The notes under the pieces are model-generated. The model was not told the DNA's origin, did no database searches, and saw nothing but the letters and a program-made list of their open reading frames with translations. A stretch of 64,000 bases of DNA from NCBI GenBank assembly GCA_944472155.2, contig OX235279.1:141146920-141210919 (forward strand), read 5' to 3'. Positions 34,530 to 46,599 of the stretch are shown piece by piece. The translations under genes were made by a program, and so were the position numbers. The stretch is from Trichobilharzia szidati (lineage: Eukaryota; Platyhelminthes; Trematoda; Strigeidida; Schistosomatidae). How positions within the stretch are numbered: position 1 is the first letter of the stretch; each line of letters starts with the position of its first letter.

Positions 34530-36684
34530 TAAATCACATTAGAAACAATGTGTAAATTGTTTTGATGATTGTTACAATGTTTTTGGAATAGATTTGTGGT
34601 ATGCAACAAATTAATAGGAGTTTCTTGCATAAGAAAATTGAACTAAACTCACTGAATTACAAAAAATAAACTTATTTACTAACCAAAGAAATGTAAGATT
34701 TTATACTTTACTGAATCTAAATGAATTCTAGAAACTGGAGATTTATTAAAACTAAACAGGCAGTATAACAAAATTGTGTTCTGTTTCTAAATCGTTTTAC
34801 TCTTCAACTCAACGCAAACAATCAGATCATCTTTCTTAATCTTGTTATTCGTCGTAAAATCTTATCATCACAAGCCTGTGGATATATAAAAATAGCCATT
34901 CTAAATCAACTGAATACACGCTTATAAAATCGTTCTGCATGAAATAAATTAATTGTGATATATTTTATACTAGCTAACAATGCTGAAACCTAAATTACTA
35001 ACATTATAACTCGTTTTTGTTATGTTACTTGAGATTTTTTATTTGTATGTCATAAAATCAGTGAAATTTAAGAAATTATTTGACCTCTATTTAGAAGATT
35101 TTTTAAGTGTAACTGCATTAATTCGCTTCATGGAGCATCCACTCTCCTCAACCTAGTGTATTCATAAGAATTTGATCCGCAGTTATTATATTCTTGACTT
35201 TTTTACACACCCCATAACTGCTTCTCCTGGCTGTTATCACGCTTATTAACAGCGATTTATTTCAGCGGTTATAATGTTCTTTATAACGTCTTACTTTGTT
35301 CCTTACTCATGTAGGATGGTTGTACTTTGTGTGTAAATGTATCTAACCCTGTGATCTGCGAAACTACTCCAAATGAATCTCATTTGGAACACAATCAAAC
35401 ACTGAGAATGCGTATGCATCTAAATGATAGTTAACAGATAAGATGAAACTTGCGTGTCGGGATTCATTGCCAGTGGATAGCAACTTAAGTGAATTATTTC
35501 AATTTTTGATTACTGGCACAGCAACAACTGACTCAAACATTTATTCACAATAACTCCAATTTATGTTTTACGCTACTTAACATTAAAAACATTTGTATTT
35601 CTGTCACCAAGTAGCTTAATAAATGTTTGGTAAAACTTTGTAGTGGCTACAGTTCTAGTTTTATTTCACATTGTAACTTCAAGGGATTTACTACTTTTTG
35701 AAAAATTACAGGAAATGAGTAGTGGTAGGAAATAGTTTTCATGCGTAGAAAACCCTATAAGTAGTTGAAAAAACAAATGCGCTGGAAATCTTTCTATTTC
35801 AAAGTTTATTTTAGTAAAAAGAAACTATTTTTTCACAAAATCACTTGAAGGACTTGAGAAATATCCAGATGTAGTACGTCCAAGAGAAAGCTCGTATGCT
35901 ACACAGTAAACTGGCGATTTCGAATGTGAAGAAAGGAATTTGAAAACAGTGATCCGTTGATATCTCGTGCCAATAGAAGAAAAGCTTATTTAGATCTGTT
36001 CATTTGTTCAGAACTTCAAAATTTTCAAAGAAAACTATCCTGTTTTAAAGTATTCAGAAAAATGGGACAGACAACCATGATTTTACTGCTTCTGCTACCT
36101 GTGAGGCACAACCTGACTAAAACTGATTTGTATGAGTCCATTGGGTCACAACGATTTTGATGATTGAAATCTAAACAGTCCAATGTCAGTGAAATGGTTT
36201 ACTTTAAAATATATATTAACTAATGGATTTTAAACGTCTTAGTCACTGTACTTAAATTTATTTCATACAGATTTATTGTTTAGTTGTATTCACAAAGTTA
36301 ATAGCAGCAAAGAAAGAAAAGTAGGTCCTTCAAACGCCAGTATATACGTCAAGGATTCTCAATTTGATTTAACCGTCAATTATCTTGACTGCATCATTTT
36401 ATTCATTTTGTTTACATTCTGTTAATTTAATCAAAGCCTCTTTGAAATGTTAGAACATCATTTTAAGATTTTTTCTACTAATTAGAAATTCTCTTTACAT
36501 CTCATGCGTGAATGTAGAAACACCCACCGCTATAGGTGAGCATCCATCAATATTTTAGAAATGGATTTTCTGAGTTATACAGATTGTGTTCTTTCATTTA
36601 CATTCTAGTCAGATGGAAGGTTCTCACAGGAATAACATTCACTGAAAGACCTCGTGGACCATATTCCATTTTTACCGTACATGA
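34530..36684. other. Intergenic, nothing recognised
   Basis: AT-rich. A 67-residue plus frame at 35957-36160 has no recognisable domain. No repeats were identified. Confidence 0.4.
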
Positions 36685-36693
36685 AGCTTAAAT
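36685..36693. repeat. Target-site duplication, left copy
   Basis: agcttaaat occurs here and at 37411-37419, on either side of the minus-strand LINE fragment. The last bases may be shared with the AAT tail. Confidence 0.65.
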
Positions 36694-37410
36694 TATTATT
36701 ATTGTTTCCTTTAATTCCTAGAGAAACATAGGGCTTCATTCGCACGTCTCTGTTGCGTTCGGTTCTCTGCTAAAGTTTTCACCTGGCTCCAAGTCTGCCC
36801 ACACGTTTTCATCTCCTCTTCACATGACCTCCTCCAAGTCACCCTTGAACTGACGACCAACTAGCCGCTTCCCTTTCGGGTTCCACTCGAGCGATGGATT
36901 GTCTAGTGATGTCACTTGATGGTTTCCTCAGAGTATGGCCAATCCATCTCCATTTCTTCCTGCCTATTTGTTGCACAATCGGTTCCTGCTGTGTTGGTTC
37001 GCTCATTGCCAGAGATCATTCCCAGTTGCTGATCTTTCCTAGCCTGCCATCTGATCTTGAGTATTGAGCGAAGACAACTGTTGGTGAAGGTCTGTAGTTT
37101 GTTTGAGATGTTCTTTATGACGCGCAGTGCAAGTCTCTGATCCGTATAGTGAGTAGCACTGAATTCACATTGGAGTTGAAAATCCGGATCTTATTTTTGA
37201 TGCTGAGTGTTGTTGACCTCTACACAGACTTGAGAGTAGTGAGAGCTTGTCCTGCTTTTCCGATTCTTGCTTTGATATCCTCGTCAGTTCCGCCCGCCTG
37301 TAGCTGAAACGATGCTTCACAGGTAGGTAGGTATGTAAAAGAGGTTGTTTCTTTCAGGTTCCTTCCATTTATGCTGATCGTTGTCTGTTGTTGTTGTTCT
37401 TGTCTAGTGT
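36694..37410 (-). mobile_element. RTE/SR2-like LINE, 5'-truncated
   Basis: On the minus strand it begins in the CAACAACAACA-rich linker. It runs through SINGRNLKETTSFTYL, the TDEDIKARIGKA block, the LYGSET-like and RWP-like C-terminal region, and ends in AATAATAATAATTTAAG. It lies close to the copy at 48320-49480 (shared SINGRNLKETTSFTYL and TDEDIKARIGKA) and is more distant from the pair at 5901 and 23066. A small rearrangement replaces the YLGSIVSTT block near 37330. The frame is broken and no catalytic box is present. Confidence 0.88.
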
Positions 37411-37419
37411 AGCTTAAAT
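37411..37419. repeat. Target-site duplication, right copy
   Basis: Second copy of agcttaaat. Confidence 0.65.
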
Positions 37420-38599
37420 ATTCCCGGTTTTTATTGAAATCTATATAGTAGGATTTCTCAGTTAGCGCGTGACATCTGTTGCTCTGTTTCGTGGCGAATT
37501 CATTTAAACTGTGGATCACGTCTAAGTTTTATGCCAATATTTCCACCGAATACTTTAGTTAGAAACGAATTACATCTACCGCAGTTCAAGATTTGATTTC
37601 TAATGAAATCTTTAATTGCATAGGAAATGTTCAAATATATGTTCAATAATTTGAATATCTATATATATACATCTTCAAAAACATCTCGGCGGCTAATCCT
37701 CAGGCTGCCTTAAATATACGAATAAAAGTCAAGAAACAGATATTTTGAATAGATAATACGCTACAGAAATCACAGTCAAGAAAACGTGTTTGAAAGTTAT
37801 TGCATCCTGTTTTGCTTAAAAAAGTCAATTGAATTAACAGACGATTAGTTAAAAAAAAGCGCATTTTAAAATACAAAGCTTCATTTTGGTAATGCATTTG
37901 CATCGCAGCTGATTACTCTATTTGAAATTACCGTAGACATCAGTGGCCAGCTGCCTAATTAAGACCAGTTTTTATATTTCAAACCTCTTATGAAATAGCA
38001 AATTTCCGACATTTTAACCTCAAAAACTTGGTTGGTGAGTCGTGAATGTTTCGATATTCGTAGTATTCTCAATATGAATGTACTATTTTATTTTATTTAT
38101 GCCTCAAGACTTCTCCATCTACCTCACTTGAAGGTTTGTATTTTAAAAGAAACGTAAAACGTACACAATTTCATCATGATGTCAAGAGACTGATGTTGTA
38201 GTGCCCAGTTTCCATGCATATGGAGTCCTTTCATCGCTATCCATGATAAGGTTTTCAGCTTTTCAACTAACCAAGCTTCCAGATGTAAGTTTGTTAAGCC
38301 ACTTATTTTAAAACAATTGACTTTCAACTTAGTAATATTGGGCTTCTATCAACTGACAATAATAATTCATTAGAACAACTCAAGCGCTTTCACTTTTTTG
38401 AAAGACAACTGAATTACGGCATTTATAACCATGAGATGAATGACGTTTTCCCTTTTTTTAGACAAGATCGGTTCTGTTTCAAGTAGAAATGTGGTAGTGG
38501 TGTGGCAACGTTTTTTCATTACCAGTGCTCATTATCAAATAATGTCTATTTCAGATCTTCTAGTGACTTTGTTGACTTTATTATATTCAAATATAGTCC
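37420..38599. other. Intergenic, nothing recognised
   Basis: No recognised gene. The frame starting at 38502 may be the decayed front of the LINE endonuclease fragment that follows, but I cannot align it. Confidence 0.35.
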
Positions 38600-39090
38600 T
38601 AAACACTTATCACAAACATTTATTGCAGACAAATACTTGTTTCAAACATCTATGTTACCCCTGGATGTTTCCTCTCGGATCTATCTAATTTTCCAGATAA
38701 ATTTACAGATTTTACTGCCGCATATCTGTAGTACTCTCTTTCAATAGTCACTAGTGATTTCAATTCCTGTGACTTCTCCTTTCTTGAATCATTGTGACAT
38801 GAAAACGTTGTTAACTTCTCTACTCGACTTGACAAAACACTTGATTTAGTGTTCACTAACGACGTTGGAATATATGAAGTACGCAAACGAAATCCTATTC
38901 TCAACTCTGACCACTGTATTATAGAAGTCCTGGCTGAAATATATATCAAGTTTTACACAATTGTCTTCTCACACCTTCCAAGAAAATACAACATAGACAC
39001 CGATTGGGATCTGTTGACTGAACAAATACTTGAAGACACTTTCACTAACACAACTCTGAAACATTTATTTCCCGATATGAAAAGTTAATA
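38600..39090 (+). pseudogene. CR1/Jockey-type LINE, AP-endonuclease fragment
   Basis: A plus-strand frame, with one TGA, reads SDFNSCDFSFLES, then RLDKTLDLVFTND and ILNSDHCII. These match the end of LINE apurinic-like endonucleases, where GDFN and the final SDH are active-site elements. Here the first Gly is Ser. The frame ends at 39086-39088. No RT follows within reach. It differs from the RTE-like copies in the window, which lack this domain because of 5' truncation, so assignment to CR1/Jockey is tentative. Confidence 0.65.
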
Positions 39091-39226
39091 AAACAGGATT
39101 TAATGAGTTCATCAGATTTCGGTAAAACCCTTCAACCGGATACTCGGCTTACAGGGATACATATATATACCATTAGAGTTACATTGGGACATATAAGACT
39201 GATAAAATATCAAGAATTTCAAACTC

Positions 39227-39380
39227 TATAATACTGATAATGATACCAATAATAGTAACATTAATAATGATAATATTGGAACGAATACAGATAATGGTAA
39301 TGATAAAAGACAATTTTAAGTGAATTAGAAATAGTAATAATAAGAGGTAGAATGAAATTACAGTAATAATTATAGTTAAT
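39227..39380. repeat. Imperfect (AAT)n / (GATAAT)n tract
   Basis: Rich in aat, gat and agt trinucleotides. It lies directly beyond the 3' end of the minus-strand PLE remnant, as at 8945-9005. Confidence 0.6.
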
Positions 39381-39389
39381 AAATAAAAC

Positions 39390-39860
39390 ATATTACCATG
39401 GTAGATTTAGAGACACAGAGACCTAGTTTATAAACCCTAAGTGCACAAGCCTCCGCAGTTTCTAGCACCTTCCTGTTTGTTTATTTGCTGACAACAGTGT
39501 GTGACTCGACAGTGGCAATATCATATCCACTGTTCACAAGATGCTTCTTTATTGAGCTTTTAGGTACTTTGACTTCAGCTGTTTTCAAGCACCTCGGAAA
39601 ATGCTCCATCATGCGACTCTGCGATCGCCCTTCTGTACCACCTGTATATTTACCTTCACAAACACACTCAAACTGATATACGCCGTTTGAAGTGTCGACG
39701 ATTGACGACTGGTCTATCCAGATTGTTGAAACACCTACTTAATGGTGTTAATGAAAACTAGTTTTGCAGCATAATAAGCTCTCTTGATCGCTTTATGGAG
39801 GCTTTGTTTCAAATTTTTCTTATCATTATACATGTGTACATTTTGACCCTTTTGTATCCA
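39390..39860 (-). pseudogene. PLE linker and GIY-YIG endonuclease, degraded
   Basis: On the minus strand: a linker with IKRAYYAAKL-like sequence, then SSIVDTSNGVYQFECVCEG, KYTGGTEGRSQSRMMEHF, SSIKKHLVNSGY, and after a stop and shift LETAEACALRVYKLGLCVSK. This follows the GIY-YIG order of the PLE copies at 14622 and 18003. The YIG triplet reads YTG and frames shift twice, so it is inactive. It is the best-preserved endonuclease outside 49885-50487. Confidence 0.75.
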
Positions 39861-41644
39861 CTAACACCAGAAGTCGCTGTTATCAATTTTGGTTGTGTAC
39901 CGTGTAATGTATCTTTTCTGTTGTCGTTCAGTAAATTAGATGCAATATGGCACCAAATGCTGTAAATTCCACAGGGTATCATAAGTACTGTTTTGGATTA
40001 AAGTAATGCATTATTATTAGTAGTAGTAAATATTATGTAAAAAATGTAATGTGTATCGACGGGTTATGATATAAACAGCAGTAAATAGACAAAAGCTAAC
40101 GGTTGTCAAATCTTTTCATCTGGTGTATGACTGACATTGTCTTATAATCAGTAATTCAGAGTCCAGCCACTATCTAGATTTGCATTTAACTTTCAATCAT
40201 TATTCACTCATCTGATATTCTTTTTATAAGTGCTTAGATGAAATCTTTAACATTTTGATCTCCCGTTTAGTTTGAGCATAAATCCAGACTTACAGAAATA
40301 GAATCTGCGGCAGCATTTTAATTCCTCTTTACTTAAACATAATTATCTCTAGAGAAATAGGAAGTGCCAGCATAAAAGCTGTTTCTAATTCGTCTAGAAA
40401 CCTATTTTATTATCCCTTTTCCAATTAAAAAAAACCAACGCATTTCTCTATTTTCTCAATTCTTTGCAAAATCTGTGCAAGTTGTATAGTACGGAAAACA
40501 TCTACAATATTCAGTCATAAAAGGTTGAATGATGGATTATTCAAGGATAGCCTAGGATTATGGGTAATAAATTGTTTGAAGTCAAAAAAGTATGGTGATT
40601 CTTATACGGAGACATTGAAATGACACAGGGGTAGACTACAGTTTGTATGATCACCTGACTGTGAGGAAATTTATTCAGGTCAGTTATAATTTTAATTATT
40701 ATTTACAAATAGTCATTTCTGGGACGCTTTAAAACTGTTTCAGAAGGACATTTTTTTGTAGTTATATTGTAGCTAGTTGTTTTAAAAATTTAAGTTATTA
40801 ATATGTATGAAAAATAGTGAAAGGTAGACATAAAAACAGATAAATACTCGCATAACTACATTCAGACAAAGTGTTAAGTGCAGTTTACAGACATAATAGT
40901 ATTTGTAGTGGTAATTAAGTTTAAGCTGAAAACAATAAAGGGTGGAAATTAATTTGTAACAGAAAACAAAACGCTGACCAAATTTGTATAGACCTGAGCA
41001 TACAGTCAATGAACTAATAAATTCGTGGCTCCATTTTTGTTTGCTGTTCGAAGTCCTAAGAACACAGTGTGCCCTTGGCAACTGATGCGTTGTGATCTCT
41101 GATTCCCTTTTTATACCTTACCGTGAACCACCTTCTGGAGGACTTAGTCATCTAAGAACAAAGTTTACTGTTTCCCGTCACAAATACCTATCATTATTTT
41201 AACTAAACACCTTCGTCTTCATTTATAGAAGGACTATATAAATTCTATGGAATATAAATTTTTATGGAAAGTGCTGAGATTCTTTTGAACAACTTGAATG
41301 CATGTTGTTGGCAATTTTATGTTTCTTACCTTTTAGTTTAAGATCACTGTCACATTTTGAACATGTGGCTCTCTATTTCAGTTTATGAAATGAATGGTCT
41401 GTTTTACTGGTATACAGTGGCACCCATCAAGTTGTTTTCGGGATATAATTGATAATAGCTCAATCAAGGCCAAGGATTCAGTAAAGTTGTAGAAGCAGGC
41501 ATTCACTAACGCACATTCGTCGTTATTTATTATCATTTACTTTGAAAAAGCCACTAAGTGATACCTGATGTTCGATTTAGTAATTTAACTATGCATGTCT
41601 TAATATACACACACATTCTGAGCTGTGATCTGGAAGCAATTTAC
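39861..41644. other. Intergenic, nothing recognised
   Basis: Includes a minus frame of 99 residues (40782-41081) without a recognisable motif. AT-rich, no repeats identified. Confidence 0.4.
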
Positions 41645-41875
41645 TTGCATACATCTTTCCAAAAAGAATGCCCACTTCTATTCATTAACCCGTGTCCTAA
41701 ATTGTACACCTCACTTCTAAACGAAAACGGAATATTGAAACTCGAGCCACCAGAGGTTATTACTTTTGATTTTACTATGCTCGTGCAAACAGACATGTTA
41801 CCAGTAGTGTATCCCATTATTTCAAGAGTTCTTCGTTCATCTGTCATAGTTAAATGAAACCATGCAAAGTAATTT
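41645..41875 (-). CDS. Possible internal exon, unknown protein
   Basis: A minus-strand open segment of 231 nt is bounded by a good acceptor (TTCATCTAG before 41875) and a donor (CAA|GTAAAT after 41645). Its frame is open with phase-2 introns on both sides, so the exon is symmetric. The peptide (NYFAWFHLTMTDERRTLEIM to GHSFWKDVCK) is not low complexity, has two cysteines and two N-glycosylation sequons (NMS, NRS), and would suit an extracellular domain. I do not recognise the family, and I found no neighbouring exon to join. It could be a chance frame. Confidence 0.25.
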
Positions 41876-43269
41876 CTAGATGAATTATAAGATGGCATAC
41901 AATTATTCAACAACAAAAATTATTGCCACGGTTACTGAGTGAAATAATTGTACAATGGGATTGTAAAAACCCTCGAATTAACCAATGAATATCAGTTAAC
42001 ATTGACTTAGTACTAATATTGGAAGCAAGCAGTTTTTAAGCTAATGATCTATTGGCTAACACACATAACGCACAGATACACATTTCTCTGAGACTTCAAA
42101 GTGAAGTAAGCGCTGGAGATATTGTCTAGGAGGAGAATAACAGACTCCTTATGAAACCACCAGTCTCAGAGAACACAGCACCATAAAAAGGATCTAATAA
42201 CTTAAATTTTCAAGACTCTTGATGAGCAATAAGCAACTAAATAATACATATAGAAATATGCTGCACACCAATGTAAATTATCGAGTGTCTCCAGCTTTGA
42301 TAATAAATTTTTCGCACGCTTAATCCGTTCTGAATAGTAATTATTTGATAAGTGTTACCTTAAGATTAATTGTTTGTTTATTTATTGGATTAAGGTTGTT
42401 ATATGCTACCCCTAATGTAACATTTTCCCCATTATCCCGTCTTCATTTAACAACGCATCAGACGTTCCAATACAAGTGGAAAGATAATCATTAGATGAGA
42501 TGTTTCAGGGCGGTTTCGACCGTTTTCTTGCGCTGAAAAAACACTGAAAACTTTTGGATTACATAGATAGGTTTATCAATGTTCAGAACAAATAATAACC
42601 GTATTTTCAAACTACAACTTTGTTCAAACTAATATGCCATAAACAGAATTTAGAGATAATGAGGGTTTTTGCCATGGAAGCTGAAGAGGCTTCTTGTAAG
42701 AATATCAGTCTGTTACAAGCTCAAACATTGCTGAAGGTAGAATGCTGGACGACCGAATGGTGTCCTTATTCACAGCTATTCACTTTACCGGATGATCTCA
42801 AGTCAAATTTCCCTGAAATGCTGATGCGCAATTCACATACCAATGAAATTGTTGCCAAGCTTTGCATTTTGAAATATCGAACACAGAGCAATGTACTTTA
42901 AAGACATCAATTAAGATTTCTGCAGTCATTACCTGTTCGCGAGGAAGTGGGTTATCTCTGGCATCTTAAATAAGGCTCAGTAGCCCTATAGGTGAAAATC
43001 ACATCTTTTCCCTTAATTAGAGTCAGTAACTGGCATATTTTAAGAATATCTAGAGGTAAATGAGTGTAGTATATATCAACCTAACAATTTTTGTGGTAAT
43101 TTCTGATTTCTTTGATTCTTGTGTCAGAATACAGTCAGTCAACTGTTTCACTATTTCGTGGAGTTACTATTTGAAGTTGTGAGCAGCACGTTCTATGAGT
43201 TTGGGTGTAAGGGTGTCCCTGGCTGGCAGTGGCACAACATATCTGTAGTTGACAGGAGCTAGAACTCTT
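41876..43269. other. Intergenic with one unexplained ORF
   Basis: A plus-strand frame at 42620-42901 (93 residues, containing WTTEWCPYSQLFTLPDD) has fairly protein-like composition, and a possible acceptor (CATAAACAG) precedes its bulk. It ends in TAA and matches nothing I know. The rest shows no signal. Confidence 0.3.
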
Positions 43270-43450
43270 AGGAAGTTGGATTCTGCCTCAAAGGCTGAAT
43301 GGTCAACGGACTCACCTCGAAATCCAAAAATCCCGGGTTCGATCCCCGGTGGTATAGTGTATGCATACTGATGAAAGGCCCAGACTAGGATGAAACAACT
43401 GCATAGAATTCTTTAGTTCATAACGGCATTCTAAGTAATGTTAAAACGCT
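43270..43450 (+). mobile_element. tRNA-like SINE with hammerhead-like block
   Basis: The head reads GAATGGTCAACGGACTCACC. It is followed by a perfect T-arm CCGGG-TTCGATC-CCCGG with B-box GGTTCGATCCC (43336-43346). Then comes the family block GCATACTG-ATGAAAG, CCCAGACTAGGATGAAAC. Compared with the copies at 27152 and 52696, the ribozyme core is damaged: GGAC is GGAT, and AACTGTCC is AACTGCAT. The CTACAAACC tail is not visible. Confidence 0.75.
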
Positions 43451-43622
43451 ACCTAATTAGAGATATTTCACTTCTGTTTTCCTCCTATTACCACCTACTC
43501 TAAATTACTCGAAACACTCGCTTTATCAAGATTGCAACAATGACATTTTTTACGACTTTAAAAATAATCTGATAAGTATAATAACAAATAGGATGGCAAT
43601 CAAATGGGTTGAAACAAAGCAT

Positions 43623-43730
43623 TGGAAGACAAATATTGCTATAAGATATCCTTTTGTAGTTTCTTTACGATCGCTTTACAAATAGCCTGATTCACAATAA
43701 CAAAAAATGTTTGAGAATTACTGAGTTTTT
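43623..43730 (+). repeat. Isolated PLE terminal repeat (pLTR) relic
   Basis: Aligns with the left arm of the PLE at 14461: GAAGACAAAT, GATATC, GTAGTTTCTTTAC, ACAATAA, AATTACT occur in the same order. A few bases are inserted after TTTAC. No PLE frame adjoins it, so it looks like a solo terminal repeat or the remains of a truncated insertion. Confidence 0.5.
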
Positions 43731-43794
43731 CAAGAGTTGGTTTGTAGGGAACTGATTTGTTTTTCAAATTTAACTGCGGATTGATATTTGTTAG

Positions 43795-43995
43795 GGAACC
43801 ATTGGAGACAAGGGGGTACTGGATACCTGTTTCGTCTTAGTTGAGGACTCATTGGTAGTGTGCAATCATCCGGTCTCGAACCCAGGACCTTCTAGTCCCA
43901 AGGCAAGCTCATAGACCACTCAGTCCCTGGGAACCGACCCAGTAACCTAGGAATTCTAACTTTGACCGATTCATGATTTTAGCGGAACCACCAGG
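43795..43995 (-). mobile_element. tRNA-like SINE, partial
   Basis: Minus-strand copy of the family at 27152 and 51570. Present are GAACCATTGGAGACAAGG (tail side), GGTACTGGATACCTGTTTCG (ribozyme block), GTCTCGAACCCAGGACC (T-arm/B-box) and ACTCAGTCCCTGGGAACCGA. It breaks off at about 43995, immediately before LINE sequence begins. Confidence 0.7.
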
Positions 43996-44024
43996 TAGTA
44001 TTATAGGTGAGTATTTTTCCTCAG

Positions 44025-45770
44025 AGATATCAGAACACTATATCAGATAACCAGGACTCTATCTGGGAAGAAAGCAACGCAGATGATTAAAACAATGAAA
44101 GATTTTCACGGGAACCTGATTACCTTGGAGGAGAAACAAATCAGTCAATGGCCCGATCACTTTAAAGGACTCTTGAATAGATCATCGCCTGCAAATTTCT
44201 CAGAAATATCACCAACAGCACGAACAAGAGTGCCAAAAAACACCCATCCTCCAACGAAAGAAGAAATCCCGAATGCGATCAGGCTACTCTAGGCCGGCCG
44301 TGATGGTAGCAGAGTCCCAAATCACTGAAAACGGACCAAGAGACTGCGGTAGATGTGCTCACGCCATTATTACAAAAGGTTTTGAAGAAAGGAAAGGTAC
44401 CTGGTGATTGGACGACAGGCTGCTTTATCAGGCTTCCAAAAAAGGGTGACGTAGGCCTCTGAGAGAACTGATGCGGAATCATGAACTTATTCACTTCAAG
44501 AAAAATAGTAAATCACTTCATCCTGAAGAGCCTAAAGGATGCTCTGGATGCAAAACCCCACCAACCCGGAACAAGCTGGACTCAGGAAGGGCAAATCATG
44601 TGTCAATCAAAATACAAATCTACTGGTCACTATCGAACAAATCACAGAATGTCAATCGCATCTCTATCTCAACTTCATACATTCTGAATAAGCCTCTGAC
44701 AGCGTTGATGGTAAAGTAATGTGGAAACTACTTCAACACTATGGAGTATAGTGCCTCAAACCTGCATCAACCCGATCAAACAAATAGCTATATGTCGATG
44801 CCACACGCCAAGTGATGCACAACTGATGAATAAGGGAGGCGTTCGAAATGGAGACAGGAGTAAGACAAGGCTGTCTGACTTCCATCAACGACGACACTTA
44901 TAGATGTAATGAACTGCAATATGGGACACACTGAGTGTGGGGAGCGAGAAGACGGGAACACGTTGGACCAACAAGAAGATTCTGGAAGATCTAAACATAG
45001 CGGACGATTTATCTTTCATGTCACATAAACTCGGGGACTTGCAGGCGAAAGCTTAGTAAATGGCAGAAGAAGCAGCAACGACAGGACTTCAGGTTAACAT
45101 ACAGAAGAGGAAGGCAATGAAGATAACTAACCAAAAACGGCAGCAAGCACCAACTATTATCAACGAGAGATATTTGAAAGAGGTCGCTTGCTTGAATTAT
45201 CTAGGCAGGATAGTTTCAACTTCGAGGACGACACAAACAAAGATGTCAAAACCAGAATTGGAAATGTGAGACAGATACTAATCACTCTGAAATAAGTTTG
45301 AAATTTTCTGCACTCAGCATAGAGAGCAATATTTGGATTTTCAGTTTTTCTACGTGGGTCAGAAAATTGGCACGTTAAATAGCCTTCTGCAGACCTCCAC
45401 CAAAAGCAGCCTGCCCTTCATGTTGAAAATGAAATGGCCAGAGATAATCAGCAACAATGAACTCTGGGAATGAAACAACCAAGAACCTATTGACCAACAA
45501 ATTTATTGAAGAAGATGAGGATGGGTCAAACTCATTCTGAGAAGACCCTTAGGTGACATTGTGCATGATATCAATAAGTGGAACCCGAATGGGAAATAAC
45601 GAGTTGAGCGTCCGAGCGTGACATGGAAGAGATCATACGAGGAAATGAGAGACTATGCAAGATCAAAGGGCCAGCTAAAGAGGACCGTAGAGAAGAGTAC
45701 AAAATGGAGATTGACTGTTGAAGCCCTATATTCCACTCGGGATACAAGGAAATAATAATGATAAATAACA
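44025..45770 (+). mobile_element. RTE/SR2-like LINE, long degraded copy
   Basis: Longest plus-strand copy. In order: the linker (GNLITLEEKQISQWPDHFKGLLN), the start of the RT (EEIPNAIRLL), a scrambled fingers region, the region matching FEKAFDGVD near 44690, the active-site box read as IADD near 45000, the KWQKK/TGLQVNIQKRKAMKITN block, a C-terminal zone with many stops, and a GGAAATAATAATGATAAATAAC tail. Every section is in a different frame, so it is old. It adjoins the partial SINE at 43795-43995 on its left. Confidence 0.85.
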
Positions 45771-46599
45771 CCAATAACTTAACTATAAGAGCAGTTTCTG
45801 CTAAAAGAAGTAATAAGTGAGGTTATATCTACTGTCTATAGTCTGAATTCAGGTCTATAAACTGTTTGGCTCTTGATACATTGTTAATCTTACCATGTAC
45901 AAAAAACTTGTTTGCTATGATCCGACAGTAATTAAAATTTAATAATAATAATCTTACTTAGTGTCTCCACCATTGGTTTTATAACCTAATCATTAATCAG
46001 CTTTCTCTCTACTTGCTTGAAAGTGGATTTTTATTTTATGTATTCATCGCTTTATTCTGTAGACTTTTAGTTAAAATATTTTTAAATCTAGCCTTATTAA
46101 ATGGAGTACATATTCTCCCAAGAGAATTTACGTTTTTAAGTCTATCGAATCACATATTCCGCTTGTAGGATTCGTCAGTCGTCCTGGTTCTCTGTATCTT
46201 TAAATGTTACACTTCACGATTATTCCTAATAACTAATCGTGCATCCTTACGTAATGTGCTTGACCTAAACTCAAGTAATACCACAATGCAAAACCAGAAA
46301 GAGGCACATATGTCGACGAATTAATCTGCGTAATTTTCAATATTCAACTAATTACTACTACTGCTTCAGATTCTTTGATATGTACCATACCAATCAATCA
46401 AATCAAAGTACAATGATTATAACGGCATACGACGCTACTGTACTGGACCACAACTTTGTTTCATACCTTCTTTTGTAAATGCGACAACTGTAAACAATAT
46501 CGGCCAAATGACCCTGAAAGAGTATTCATTTCCTTTTTTAACATTCACTCATCTCTTTTTCAGTTAAAGTTACGTTTATGATCGACTTAGTGTGACGAT
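45771..46599. other. Intergenic, nothing recognised
   Basis: AT-rich. No coding frame or repeat identified. Confidence 0.4.

Noticed and set aside
42620..42901. 93-residue plus frame
   Set aside because: Protein-like composition but no recognisable family, no second exon and no firm splice evidence; mentioned only within the intergenic entry.
43336..43346. True tRNA gene at the GGTTCGATCCC box
   Set aside because: Only the T-arm is well formed; no acceptor stem closes it and SINE family sequence follows directly.
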